Part shown: positions 18,850-28,292 of the stretch, one piece after another
How the letters are laid out: every line of letters begins with the position of its first letter
Position numbering within the stretch: the first letter of the stretch is position 1
Assembly (NCBI GenBank): GCA_963786155.1
Contig: CAWAXW010000006.1
Coordinates: forward strand, 2,852,001 to 2,916,000
Direction of reading: 5' to 3'
DNA: 64,000 nucleotides
From: CAWAXW01 sp963786155
GTDB taxonomy: Bacteria > Actinomycetota > CADDZG01 > WHSQ01
The notes under the pieces: generated by a model
Told to the model about the DNA's origin: nothing
The model's input: the letters and a program-made list of their open reading frames with translations, nothing else
Database searches by the model: none
Position numbers and translations under genes: made by a program

Positions 18850-20917
18850 ATGTTCGTAGACGCGCCCACCCAGCCCTGGCTCGAGGAACTGAACCCGGCC
18901 CAGCGCCGCGCCGTGACGCACGGCGACGGCCCCCTGCTGGTCGTTGCCGGCGCGGGGTCGGGCAAGACGAAGACCCTGGCCTGCCGGGTCGCCTACTTGA
19001 TCGATCGCGGCATCAGACCGGAGCGCATCCTGCTGCTCACGTTCACGCGGCGGGCGGCGAGGGAGATGCTCGGACGAGCCGAACGGCTGACGGGACGAGG
19101 GGCGTCGGGAAAAGTGTGGGGTGGGACGTTCCATTCGGTCGCGAACCGTCTCTTGCGGATGTACGGGAACGCGTTCGGCTTGTCTCCGAACTTCACCGTG
19201 ATGGACCAGAGCGACGGAGCCGACCTCATGGACCTGTTGCGATCCGAGCTGGGGTTCGCGGAGAAGGGGCGGCGCTTTCCGAAGAAGGACACGCTCACGT
19301 CCATCTACTCGCGCACGGTCAATTCGGCAACGCCACTAGGTGAAGTGATCCGCAAGCACTTCCCGTGGTGCGCGGTCACCGAGGACGACCTCCAAGACAT
19401 CGCCGCGATCTTCGAGGCTTACACGGAACGCAAGCGGGCCCAGCAGATCCTCGACTACGACGACCTGCTCCTTTACTGGCGCGCGTTGGGAGCGGCTCCC
19501 GAGATGGCGGAAAGGATCGAAGCCTTGTTCGATCACGTCCTCGTCGACGAGTACCAGGACACCAACGGGATCCAGGCCGACATCCTCAGCTCGCTCCGGA
19601 CCAAGAACCACAACGTCATGGTCGTCGGCGACGACGCCCAGGCGATCTACTCGTTCCGGGCCGCCTCGGTCGAGAACATCCTCGAGTTCCCGAAGCGCTT
19701 TCCCAACACAACCATCGTGAAGCTCGAGCAGAACTACCGCTCGACGACGGCCATCCTGGCCGCGACCAACCGGGTGATCGCGCACTCGGATCGCAGGTAC
19801 ACCAAGGAGCTGTGGTCGACCAAGACCTCGGAGGACCGGCCGAAGCTGATCACCTGTGTCGACGAGCCGCAGCAATCGGATGAGGTCTGCGCTCGCGTGC
19901 TCGCGCTCCGAGAACAGGGCCTTCGTCTGACCGATCAAGCCGTGCTCTTCCGAACCGGACATCACAGCGCCCAACTCGAGATCGAACTGGCCCTTCGCAA
20001 CATCCCCTTCGTCAAGTTCGGGGGTCTCAAGTTCGTCGAGGCCGCACACGTCAAGGATGTGCTGGCGATGCTGCGCATCCTCGAGAACCCTTTCGACGAG
20101 CTCGCGTGGTTCCGCGTCCTGCAACTCATTGAAGGAGTCGGCGCGGCCACGGCGCGGCAGGGTGATGGGCGAGGTGGGGGTAAGACGCGACGGCGCTCCG
20201 GATGAGAGCCCGATGCAGCGATTCGTCTCAGAAACACCCGACGTGAGCCGGGTAGCGCGCCCCGGCATCGACGAGATGCGGGCGGCGTTCGGCGACTGCC
20301 TCTCCGAGGGGCTCGCCGCATCGCCTGCCGCGCAGATCGAACGACTCATCACCGTTTACGAACCGATCGTCAACCGCCTCTACGATTCGGCCCCCGCACG
20401 CCTCGCCGATGTCGCGCAGCTCGAGCAGATAGCCGCCAACTATCGGTCGCGCGCAGGGTTCATCGGCGATCTCACCCTCGAATCGCCCAGCGCAACCGGC
20501 GATCTCGCGGGGCCCCCACTGCTCGACGAGGACTACCTGATCCTGTCCACCGTGCACTCCGCGAAAGGTGGCGAGTGGGAAGCGGTGCACGTGATCCATG
20601 CAAGCGACGGGATGATGCCGTCGGACATGGCGATCGGAGACGAAGAGGGGATCGAAGAGGAACGGCGCCTCTTCTACGTTGCGCTCACGAGAGCCAAGCA
20701 GCACCTGTTCGTCTATCGGCCGCTGCGCTATTACCACCGGCGGATGGGGTTGGACGACTCCCACAACTACGGCCAGCTCACCCGCTTCCTGCCGCCCGAC
20801 TGCCTAGAAGTCTTCGATCAGACGACGGTCGTGCCCGAGCGGTCCGAACCCGAGGCCGTGGACGTACCGGCGATCGGGGCCAGCGTCGACGCCTTCTTGA
20901 AGTCTCTCTGGAACTGA
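18850..20917 (+). CDS. UvrD/PcrA-like superfamily I DNA helicase (one frame change)
   Basis: 3'-5' DNA helicase. Motifs run in order: Q-motif LNPAQRRAVTHGDGP, Walker A VAGAGSGKTKTL, motif Ia LLTFTRRAAREM, motif II LVDEYQDTN, motif III VVGDDAQAIYSFRAA, motif IV EQNYRSTTAIL, motif V LSTVHSAKGGEWEAVHVIHA and motif VI RLFYVALTRAK. The frame changes near 20160 (after QLIEGVGAATAR), so the gene is probably intact with a sequencing indel. About 689 residues, on the short side for PcrA. Repair or plasmid-type roles cannot be separated. Confidence 0.9.
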
Positions 20918-20930
20918 ATAGAGTCACGGG

Positions 20931-21224
20931 ATGGGATGTCTGATCGGCCTAGGGGGGCTCATCGCCCCGAGGGTCATCATGGTGCTGCTGTGGTTGTTCG
21001 GGGACTATCTGAGCCGGGCCTACGACTCCTGGATTTGGCCGCTGATCGGCTTCTTCTTACTCCCGACGACGACCTTGGCCTACGCCTACGCGGAAAATCG
21101 GACGCCCCGTGGCCCGATCGGCGCGGTGGGCGTGGTGATCATCGTCCTCGGGTTCTGTCTGGACGCCGGCATCTGGGGAGGGGGCCGCGGAGTCCTGAGG
21201 ATGGGCGGCTCGAGCAAAACCTAG
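20931..21224 (+). CDS. Small integral membrane protein, unknown function
   Basis: 97 residues from ATG 20931, starting 13 bases after the helicase stop. Three hydrophobic stretches are visible (about residues 3-24, 34-53 and 62-80), with a Gly-rich tail. Similar short proteins are common beside actinobacterial genes, but I cannot name a family. It ends exactly where the opposite-strand tRNA-Asp begins. Confidence 0.55.
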   Translation: MGCLIGLGGLIAPRVIMVLLWLFGDYLSRAYDSWIWPLIGFFLLPTTTLAYAYAENRTPRGPIGAVGVVIIVLGFCLDAGIWGGGRGVLRMGGSSKT

Positions 21225-21299
21225 CGCCCCAGACCAGATTTGAACTGGCGGCCTTCTCCTTGACAGGGAGATGAGCACTCCTGGCTGCTCCACTGGGGC
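21225..21299 (-). tRNA. tRNA-Asp (anticodon GUC)
   Basis: On the minus strand the acceptor GCCCCAG/CTGGGGC pairs fully with discriminator G. The D stem is GAGC/GCTC, the anticodon arm TCTCC-CTGTCAA-GGAGA carries GTC, and the T arm is GCCAG-TTCAAAT-CTGGT. It is oriented head-to-head with tRNA-Phe 64 bases away. Confidence 0.93.
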
Positions 21300-21362
21300 T
21301 TGTGCGCACCCGAGGCTATCAAACGCCCCGCTTCAGCCCGCCAAGTATCCTGTCGCTTTCCA

Positions 21363-21435
21363 GGCGAGGTAGCTCAGTTGGTAGAGCACGCGACTGAAAA
21401 TCGCGGTGTCGGCAGTTCGATTCTGCCCCTCGCCA
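21363..21435 (+). tRNA. tRNA-Phe (anticodon GAA)
   Basis: Acceptor GGCGAGG/CCTCGCC with discriminator A. The D arm is GCTC-AGTTGGTA-GAGC, the anticodon arm CGCGA-CTGAAAA-TCGCG carries GAA, and the T arm contains GGCAG-TTCGATT-CTGCC. Confidence 0.95.
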
Positions 21436-21534
21436 CCGGGCATGCGAAAACGGACGCTCCCACCGGCGTCCGTCTTCAGTTCTTGGCGTTGGGCTGCTTG
21501 GGAAGGCAGTCGTGGGATGCCGAATCTCTTGTGC

Positions 21535-21732
21535 TTACTCTCCTGCGCCTTGCGTTGCGCCCTCGAGGAACTTCTTTACCTCATCTGCGCGGTAACGGCG
21601 GTGCCCGCCCAGCGTCCGGATCGAGGAAAGCTTGCCTGCCTTCGCCCAGCGGGTGACCGTCTTGGGGTCGACCCGGAACAGTGCGGCAACCTCGGCCGGG
21701 GTAAGAAGGGTGTCGTCTTTCTGACCCTTCAT
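21535..21732 (-). CDS. bldC: BldC-like MerR-type DNA-binding protein
   Basis: 65 residues from ATG 21732 behind a strong Shine-Dalgarno (AAAGGAGG). The single winged helix-turn-helix (LLTPAEVAALFRVDPKTVTR, then WAKAGKLSSIRTLGGHRRYR) is almost identical to Streptomyces BldC as I recall it. BldC binds DNA cooperatively and controls the timing of development. The frame extends 22 codons upstream, but that part lacks the ribosome site. In this lineage its target process is unknown. The Leu/Val dehydrogenase neighbourhood also matches the Streptomyces order. Confidence 0.9.
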   Translation of the reverse strand: MKGQKDDTLLTPAEVAALFRVDPKTVTRWAKAGKLSSIRTLGGHRRYRADEVKKFLEGATQGAGE

Positions 21733-21958
21733 CTCCAGCCTCCTTTCTGTAGTCACCAATGATGCGACGGGGCTTCTGCCCGCCTTCTCCAGAATCATGA
21801 CCGCGTGGCCCTCGCGGTGTAATGGCTAGATAGGACCATTTTGGCGGGCTTCGGACCATAGTCGGGATAGTCCCGGACGACTAGTCCCAAAAGGATGTAA
21901 AGACCGCCAAATCCGACACAGCGGGTGCGAGTGGGCGCTCCGGACATGGTTGGACTGG

Positions 21959-22756
21959 TTAGTTGACGACCTCTCGGGCGCGCACCGCGGTCCACCGTTC
22001 GCTCAGATCGCCGAAGAGGCGGCCGGCTCTCAGGGTGTCGCCCGAAGACAGGTACTCGAGGCAGTTCCAGACGTCGCTTGCGGAGCGGTCATCGACCAGC
22101 TCATCGTCGGGGAACATCTGCGCCACGGTGCCGTAGTCGAGCTCCAACAATCCCTCCGATCCGAACTGCTCGAGCCACTCCATCAGTTCCTTCAAGCTGC
22201 CCACGATCCCCTCGTCGATCCATGACGTGTCGAGGATCTCTATCGCTTGGGTGAGTCTGGCTCCGGCTCTCTGAAGCGTGGTCTCGTAGCGGACCCGGAG
22301 CCCTTCCGCGTCTTCGGTCAAGATCCGTTCGGAATCGTCGAACGCCGCGAACCAGCGCAGCGGCACGTGCCAATTCGCATGAAGTATGTGCGAGCGGATC
22401 TCGGGATGGTCCTGTCCGAGGGACGCAAGCTCCTCCGCGGCCTTACGGGCCTCGGCTTCGGGCACGAACGCGTCCGCCACCTCTTCGGGCACAGCGCCTC
22501 GAAAGGCCAAGAGCCCGACCAGCATGCGCAGCCGCGTTCTCCAGGGACAAAGGAGGACCTCGCCTTCGATGCGGCGCACGAACGCGCCCTCCTTAGCCGG
22601 GTACGCGGTTCCCTGGGGCAGGGCTGAGGAGACGAGCCAGCGCTGCGCCTCCGACTCCGGACGCTCCACGTCGCTCGCGCGATGGAAGCGTCCTCGCTCC
22701 GATTCAGAGAATGCGGCGAGAGGAAGATAGACACGCAGGTAACAGGTGTTGATCAC
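21959..22756 (-). CDS. Conserved actinobacterial protein beside bldC, function unknown
   Basis: 265 residues from GTG 22756. It begins YLRVYLPLAAFSESER, a motif I associate with an uncharacterised protein between bldC and valine dehydrogenase in Streptomyces. It is soluble, rich in Glu and Trp, with no recognised catalytic motif. Residues about 60-90 (LCPWRTRLRMLVGLLAFRGA) form the best-preserved core. It is transcribed toward bldC and divergently from the dehydrogenase operon. Conservation of neighbours suggests a shared regulatory or metabolic context, but the biochemical role is not known to me. Confidence 0.7.
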   Translation of the reverse strand: MINTCYLRVYLPLAAFSESERGRFHRASDVERPESEAQRWLVSSALPQGTAYPAKEGAFVRRIEGEVLLCPWRTRLRMLVGLLAFRGAVPEEVADAFVPEAEARKAAEELASLGQDHPEIRSHILHANWHVPLRWFAAFDDSERILTEDAEGLRVRYETTLQRAGARLTQAIEILDTSWIDEGIVGSLKELMEWLEQFGSEGLLELDYGTVAQMFPDDELVDDRSASDVWNCLEYLSSGDTLRAGRLFGDLSERWTAVRAREVVN

Positions 22757-22895
22757 GTCTGCATGCTACCCAGACCGGCCGGTAAGTAGCCGGTTCGTCT
22801 TCATGATCCGAGCCGCCCCAGGGCCAACCGAGCCAAGGGGGGCGATACCATCTGGAGACCGCAATGACGCGACGCAACCTGTAGGGGGAAATGGA

Positions 22896-23987
22896 ATGAA
22901 CTTGTTCGAGCACATCGACGGCGATGGCTACGAGCAGATCGTGTATTGCTCCGACGACCGGTCGGGGCTCCGGGCCATCATCGCCATCCACTCCACCGCG
23001 CTGGGGCCCGCTCTCGGGGGGACCCGGTTCTATCCGTACAAGACGGAGGACGAGGCCCTCACGGATGTCCTGAGATTGTCGAAAGGCATGACCTTCAAGG
23101 CCGCCGCGGCGGGGCTCGACCTGGGTGGGGGGAAGGCCGTGATCATCGGCGACCCGCGCCGGATAAAGAACGAGGAGTTGCTTCGCTCGTACGGTCGTTT
23201 CGTCGAGACACTCGGAGGCCGATACATAACGGCCGAGGACGTCGGCACCGCGCTCGAGGACATGGACATCGTCCGCAGAGAGTCGCGCTGGGTCTGCGGG
23301 TGCTCCCATACGTACGGCGGCTCCGGTGATCCTTCACCCGTTACGGCCTATGGGGTCCTTCAGGGGATCAAGGCCTGCACGCTCGAGGTCTTCGGCGACG
23401 CGTCGCTCAAGGGACGCACGGTCGCGCTGCAGGGCGTCGGCAAGGTCGGCTACGCACTGTGCGGCTACCTCGTGCAGGAGGGAGCCGAGGTGACGATCGG
23501 GGACATCGACCTCGACAACACTGCCCGAGCGGTCGGCGATCACGGCGTGGATTCCGTTCCCCTCGAGGAGATCCACAAGCAAGAGGTCGACATCTTCGCC
23601 CCGTGCGCTTTGGGTGGTGTGATCAACGACGACACGATCAGCGAGTTCCGTTGCAAAATCATCGCGGGGGCCGCCAACAACCAGCTCGCAACCGACGGAC
23701 ACGGCGACAAGCTACGCGACCTCGGGATCCTCTATGCCCCCGACTTCGTCATCAATGCGGGCGGTTTGATCAATGTCGAGGACGAGCTCCGTGGATATGA
23801 CCGGGCGCGTGCGATGAAGAGGGTCGAAGGGATCTACAAGCAGCTTCAGCACATCTTCAATCTGTCCCGGCAGAACGCGAGCTCGACGGCTCAAGCCGCG
23901 ATGGAGTACGCACAGGATCGCGTTCACAAGATCAGCCGCATCCGCTTGGTGCGGGTCACCGAGTACGGACCACTCTCGACACACTGA
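22896..23987 (+). CDS. Leucine/valine (Glu/Leu/Phe/Val) dehydrogenase
   Basis: NAD-dependent oxidative deamination of branched-chain amino acids to 2-oxo acids. 363 residues from ATG 22896 (GGGGGAA upstream). The substrate site includes GGTRFYPYKTEDEALTDVL, and Lys68 and Lys80 (KGMTFKAA, LDLGGGKAVI) match the Lys pair of Bacillus leucine dehydrogenase. The Rossmann motif VALQGVGKVGYAL follows near residue 180. The stop overlaps the E1alpha start as TGATG. The enzyme therefore makes the substrate for the next three genes. Leucine versus valine preference cannot be decided from sequence alone. Confidence 0.92.
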   Translation: MNLFEHIDGDGYEQIVYCSDDRSGLRAIIAIHSTALGPALGGTRFYPYKTEDEALTDVLRLSKGMTFKAAAAGLDLGGGKAVIIGDPRRIKNEELLRSYGRFVETLGGRYITAEDVGTALEDMDIVRRESRWVCGCSHTYGGSGDPSPVTAYGVLQGIKACTLEVFGDASLKGRTVALQGVGKVGYALCGYLVQEGAEVTIGDIDLDNTARAVGDHGVDSVPLEEIHKQEVDIFAPCALGGVINDDTISEFRCKIIAGAANNQLATDGHGDKLRDLGILYAPDFVINAGGLINVEDELRGYDRARAMKRVEGIYKQLQHIFNLSRQNASSTAQAAMEYAQDRVHKISRIRLVRVTEYGPLSTH

Positions 23988-25111
23988 TGGCCGCCGAGAC
24001 ACTGCGCATTGTCGGGGACGGCAAGGACCTCCCGGACGGACAGGTCCCCGAGGGGCTGGGCGACAAGGACCTCATAGAGCTCTTCCGCTCGCTCATCCTC
24101 CTGCGCACCTTCGACGAACGTGCCGTCGCCCTCCAAAGGCAGGGGCGGATCGGAACGTACGCGATCTACTGGGGTGAGGAGGCGACTCAGGCCGGCGCGC
24201 TCTATGCCTGCGAGGAGAACGATTGGGTTTTCCCCTCCTACCGGCAGAACGCGATCGGGATCCTGCGCGGCGTGCCCGCGTCGACGATCCTGGCGTGGTG
24301 GCGCGGCTACGGAGGCGAGCACGGTTTCTATAACCCACGCGAGCATCGTGTCGCTCCGATCTGCGTCCCGATCGCAACGCATCTTCCTCACGCGGTGGGG
24401 TTGGCTTGGGCCGCCAAGATCAGGGGCGACAGGGCCGCATCTCTCTCGTGGTTCGGCGACGGCGCAACTTCGGAGGGCGACTTCCACGAGGCGATGAACT
24501 TCGCTGCCGTGCTCGAGGTCGCGTCCGTGTTCTTCTGCATCAACAACCAGTGGGCGATCTCGACGCCGTATCACAAGCAAACGGCCACGCCCACGATCGT
24601 CGAGAAGGCGGCCGCTTACGGGATGCCGGGGGTCCGCGTCGACGGATTCGATCCGATCGCGTGTTGGAAAGCCACTCGCGATGCATTGGAGCGGGCGCGG
24701 GCGGGTGAGGGCCCCACTCTCATAGAAGCCTTTTGCTACCGGATCCAAGCCCATGGAACGGCCGACGACCCCAAGCTCTATCGCGACGAAGCGGAGACGG
24801 AGAAGTGGAGACCGCTGGAGCCCGTGGGCCGGTTCGCGGGTTTCTTGAAGCGACTGTCCGTTCTTGACGACGACCAGGAAGAAACGATCCGCGCCGAGGC
24901 ACGCGAGTCGATGGCGACGGCCGTGAAAGAGCTGGAGGCGATATCCCAGCCCGACCAGAGCATCCTCTTCGAGCACGTTTACGCATCCGGGCAGCCGTGG
25001 ACCTTCCGCGAGGGGCTCGAGGAGTTGCGTTCCGTGGAGCGACCGCCCGAAGTCACGCCGCTTGGACCTCCAACTTCGGCCGGCGCCGGCGAGGAGGGGA
25101 AGACCCAATGA
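23987..25111 (+). CDS. bkdA: Branched-chain 2-oxoacid dehydrogenase E1 alpha subunit
   Basis: Thiamine-diphosphate-dependent decarboxylase subunit, 374 residues. The ThDP/Mg motif GDGATSEGDFHEAMNFAAVL runs near residues 155-175 and ends at the expected INNQWAIST. RTFDERAVALQRQGRIGTYA and YRQNAIGILRG are family hallmarks. ATG 23987 overlaps the upstream stop, and its own stop overlaps the E1beta start (ATGA). Pyruvate and branched-chain E1 look alike; the operon with Leu/Val dehydrogenase favours branched-chain substrates. Confidence 0.9.
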   Translation: MAAETLRIVGDGKDLPDGQVPEGLGDKDLIELFRSLILLRTFDERAVALQRQGRIGTYAIYWGEEATQAGALYACEENDWVFPSYRQNAIGILRGVPASTILAWWRGYGGEHGFYNPREHRVAPICVPIATHLPHAVGLAWAAKIRGDRAASLSWFGDGATSEGDFHEAMNFAAVLEVASVFFCINNQWAISTPYHKQTATPTIVEKAAAYGMPGVRVDGFDPIACWKATRDALERARAGEGPTLIEAFCYRIQAHGTADDPKLYRDEAETEKWRPLEPVGRFAGFLKRLSVLDDDQEETIRAEARESMATAVKELEAISQPDQSILFEHVYASGQPWTFREGLEELRSVERPPEVTPLGPPTSAGAGEEGKTQ

Positions 25112-26129
25112 GCGGGCGGACGATGGTGGAGGCGCTCAACCTCGCGCTGGATCAAGCGATGGAGATAGACGACCGCGTGGTCGTGCTCGGCGAGGACGTC
25201 GCCCAAACCGGGGGCGTGTTCCGTGTCACGGCAGGCCTCAAGGACAAGTACGGAGAGGACCGGGTCGTCGACACTCCCCTCGCCGAAGCCGGGATCGTCG
25301 GCGGTGCGATCGGGATGGCCGTGTACGGGTTGCTGCCGGTCGTCGAGATCCAGTTCGATGTTTTCGTCTACCCGGGCTTCGAGCAGATCGTGACCCATGC
25401 GGCTCGCTACGCATGGCGGACTAAGGGTCAGGTGCCCGCATCGATCGTCATCCGGATCCCGTTCGGGGGCGGCGTGCGCGCGCCGGAACTTCACTCCGAC
25501 TCGCCCGAGGCTCTGTTCGCCCACGTACCCGGACTCAAGGTTGTCTGCCCGACTACGCCTCAGGACGCGCACGACATGATGCTGGCGGCGATCGCGCACC
25601 CAGACCCGGTCATATTCATGGAACCGAAACGCATCTATCGAGCCGGCCGTCAGGAGATCGACGAGAAGCCGCCTTTCCCGACCACCAAGGGCCTTGCCGA
25701 TCAGACGGTGCTGTTACGACGTTGTTGTCGACCGCGCGCACGGCTCGAGAAGGTGACGGCCTGGCGATTATCAGCTACGGGCCGACCGTGCCGCTTTGTC
25801 TGCAGGCGGCCGACCGGCTCGCGTCCGAGCGCAACGTCGAGGCGAAAGTCGTGGACCTACGCTCGCTGTATCCGCTGGACGTGGACACGATCACTGCAGC
25901 CGCTTCGGAGTGCGGGCGGGCGCTCGTCGTTCACGAAGCACCCCGGACCGCGGGTTTGGGGGCCGAGGTCTCGAGCCTCATCCACGAACGGTGCATGCTC
26001 GACCTCGAAGCTCCCGTGGGCCGGGTCACCGGTTACGACGTGCCGTTCCCCCAGTTCGCCAACGAAGACGACTACCTGCCTTCGGTGGACCGGATCTTCC
26101 TCGGCGCCACGAAGGTCTTGGATTTCTAA
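25108..26129 (+). CDS. bkdB: Branched-chain 2-oxoacid dehydrogenase E1 beta subunit (one frame change)
   Basis: Partner of E1 alpha in the heterotetramer. It starts at ATG 25108 (MSGRTMVEALNLALDQAMEI). The pyrimidine-binding domain (VVLGEDVAQTGGVFRVTAGL, FDVFVYPGFEQI) runs to about 25715. The transketolase C-domain (GLAIISYGPTVPLCLQAA, VVDLRSLYPLDVDTI, DDYLPSVDRIF) continues in another frame, so one base was probably lost or gained. About 340 residues in all, the family length. The stop overlaps the E2 start as TAATG. Confidence 0.9.
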
Positions 26130-27328
26130 TGGCTGAGTTCCGGCTTCCCGATCTCGGGGAGGGCATGACCGAAGCCGAGATCGACCGCTGGCTGGTCAAG
26201 GAAGGTGACGTCATCGCGGAGGACGACATCCTCGTCGACCTCATCACCGATAAGGCAAGCGCCGAGATCCCTCTCCCTTTGCAGGAACGGTCACGAAGAT
26301 CCACGTCGAGGCCGGCCAGGTCGTCCCCGTGGGCACCGTCCTCGTCACGATCGGCGATGCGGGCGCGCCCGCCGAGCCCGCCGAGGTCCTTACCGAGCCC
26401 CCACCGCAGACCACTGTGGCGGAGCCGGTGCCGCGTTGCAACGGCCCCCTCTTCGTTGAGAGTTAAAGCGATGCCCCCGGTTCGCAAGCTGGCGCGCGAG
26501 CTGGGTGTGGATCTCACGGAGATCGATGGAACGGGCCCTCAAGGCCGGGTCTTGCGAGAAGACGTCGAGATCCACGCGGCGCAAGGCCGTCATCCGGCCG
26601 GGGGCCCAACCGCCCCCAGCGCTCCGGCGGCGTTGCCCGGGAAGAGGGAGCCGCTTCGTGGGGTTCGGCGCACGATCGCGGAGCGGATGCTCCACGCGCA
26701 CCTTGCGATCCCCCCTGTGACTCACGTCGAGGAATGCGACGTCACCGAGCTCGAGGCGACGCGCAGCCTCGCCAACGAGCGCTTCCCGGACCAGAAGCTG
26801 ACCTTCTTGCCGTTCATCGTCAAGGCGGTCGTCGCGGGACTGAAGGCGTACCCGGCTCTGAACTCGTCCATCGACGAAGATGCCGGGGAGATCGTCTATC
26901 ACGACGCTTTCAACATCGGCGTGGCCGTCGACACGCCGTCTGGACTCACCGTCCCGGTCGTCCACGATGCAGACAAGAAGAAGCTCAGGGTGATCGCACG
27001 CGAGATCGAGGACCTCGCAGAGAAGGCGCGTGCGGGTCGGTTAACGACAAGCGAGCTTCGCGGAGGGACGTTCACGGTCACGAGCCCAGGCCGGTTCGGA
27101 GGCCTGATGGCGACCCCGATCATCATGCATCCCCAAGCAGGGATCCTCGGCGTCCATCGCGCGACGGAACGACCGGTCGTGCGCGACGGTCAGGTAGTCA
27201 TCCGCAAGATGATGAACCTGTCCGTGACCTTCGACCACCGCATCCTCGACGGCATGACCGCAGCAAAGTTCGTCCTCGACGTAGCGAACCTCCTAGAACA
27301 TCCCGCAGTCCTCGCCCTGGAGGCCTAG
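26129..27328 (+). CDS. bkdC: Dihydrolipoamide acyltransferase E2 (two compensating frame changes)
   Basis: Core of the dehydrogenase complex. It has a lipoyl domain with attachment Lys42 (LITDKASAEIP), a peripheral-subunit-binding domain (PPVRKLARELGVDLTEIDGT) and a catalytic domain ending in SVTFDHRILDGMTAAKF, which carries the catalytic His/Asp. Between about 26280 and 26455 the sense protein (PFAGTVTKIHVEAGQVVPVG) is in a different frame from both ends, so two indels cancel. E3 is not in this operon. The stop is 2 bases from the convergent FAH stop. Confidence 0.9.
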   Translation: MAEFRLPDLGEGMTEAEIDRWLVKEGDVIAEDDILVDLITDKASAEIPLPLQERSRRSTSRPARSSPWAPSSSRSAMRARPPSPPRSLPSPHRRPLWRSRCRVATAPSSLRVKAMPPVRKLARELGVDLTEIDGTGPQGRVLREDVEIHAAQGRHPAGGPTAPSAPAALPGKREPLRGVRRTIAERMLHAHLAIPPVTHVEECDVTELEATRSLANERFPDQKLTFLPFIVKAVVAGLKAYPALNSSIDEDAGEIVYHDAFNIGVAVDTPSGLTVPVVHDADKKKLRVIAREIEDLAEKARAGRLTTSELRGGTFTVTSPGRFGGLMATPIIMHPQAGILGVHRATERPVVRDGQVVIRKMMNLSVTFDHRILDGMTAAKFVLDVANLLEHPAVLALEA

Positions 27329-27330
27329 CG

Positions 27331-28289
27331 CTAGGGGGTGCGGCTTCCTATTCGGTTTCTCAGGACGCCGATCTTTTCGATCTCGAGCTCGACGACGTCT
27401 CCGGGCTCGAGTTTCCGGTCGAGGTCCAGGCCGCAGCAGCCTCCGGGCGTCCCGCAGCCGTAGACGTCGCCGGGATAGATGTCCTCGGACTTCGACACGT
27501 GGGCGAGCATGTCGGCCCACGTCCAGTGGATGTCCGACGAGCGGGCCCGGCCCCATTCCTCGACCGTTGACCCGGCAGATCATCTCGAGGTCCGGCTCGC
27601 GCCGACCTCGTCGGCAGTCACGATGCAGGGCCCGAACGAGTTGGCGAAGTCCTTGCCCTTGGCGGGACCGAGCCACGCGCTCATCTCTCGCGCCTGGATG
27701 TCGCGCGCGGAGAAGTCGTTGAAGACCGTGAAGCCGAAGACGTGGTCCGGCGCTTCGATCGGCGTGACGTCGCGCCCTCGTCGGCCGACGATCATCGCCA
27801 GCTCGAGCTCGAAGTCCAGCCAGTCCGTGTAGCTGGGCCACGGGCACTCGTCGTCGGGCCCGAGCGATCGCCCGATGGTTCCCCTTGTAGTAGATGGGGG
27901 CCTCGTACCAGTACTCGGGCACCTCTCCACCGCGACGCTGCGCCCCGCTCTTCACGTGATCCTCGAACGCGAGGAAGTCGCGCAGCGACGCGATCCGATC
28001 GAGAGGGACAGAGCAACCTCACGTCGTCGTCTTCTATCGGAACCTCGAACGTCAGCGCTTCCCCGTGGCGGCTTCGGCGACCTCACGCGACCTCGTGCCC
28101 ACACCTCGGGGCCCTCCTCGATCAGCGACAGTGTAGGACACGAGGAAACCGGACTCCTCCCAATCGAGCCGGGTCCCCGTATGCCTCGCTCCAGACGTCG
28201 AGCAGGTCGACGGGGAGGCTCTCGCCGACCGCTACGGCGAGGCGCGGCTGGAAGCCCCCGCGCTGCGATATGTATCGGTAGAGCCTCAC
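27331..28289 (-). CDS. Fumarylacetoacetate hydrolase family protein (several frame changes)
   Basis: Last step of tyrosine breakdown, giving fumarate and acetoacetate. Read across frames the protein runs from GTG 28289 (VRLYRYISQRGGF) to TAG 27331-27333. The catalytic and metal region is clear: EYWYEAPIYYKGNHRAI, DFELELAMIVGRRGRDV, VFGFTVFNDFSARDIQ, GKDFANSFGPCIVT and PGDVYGCGTPGGCCGLDL. At least four frame changes occur over about 960 bases. With homogentisate dioxygenase and HPPD just upstream, the maleyl/fumarylacetoacetate role is likely. The gene could be decayed, but the motifs show no missense damage. Confidence 0.8.
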
Positions 28290-28292
28290 GTA

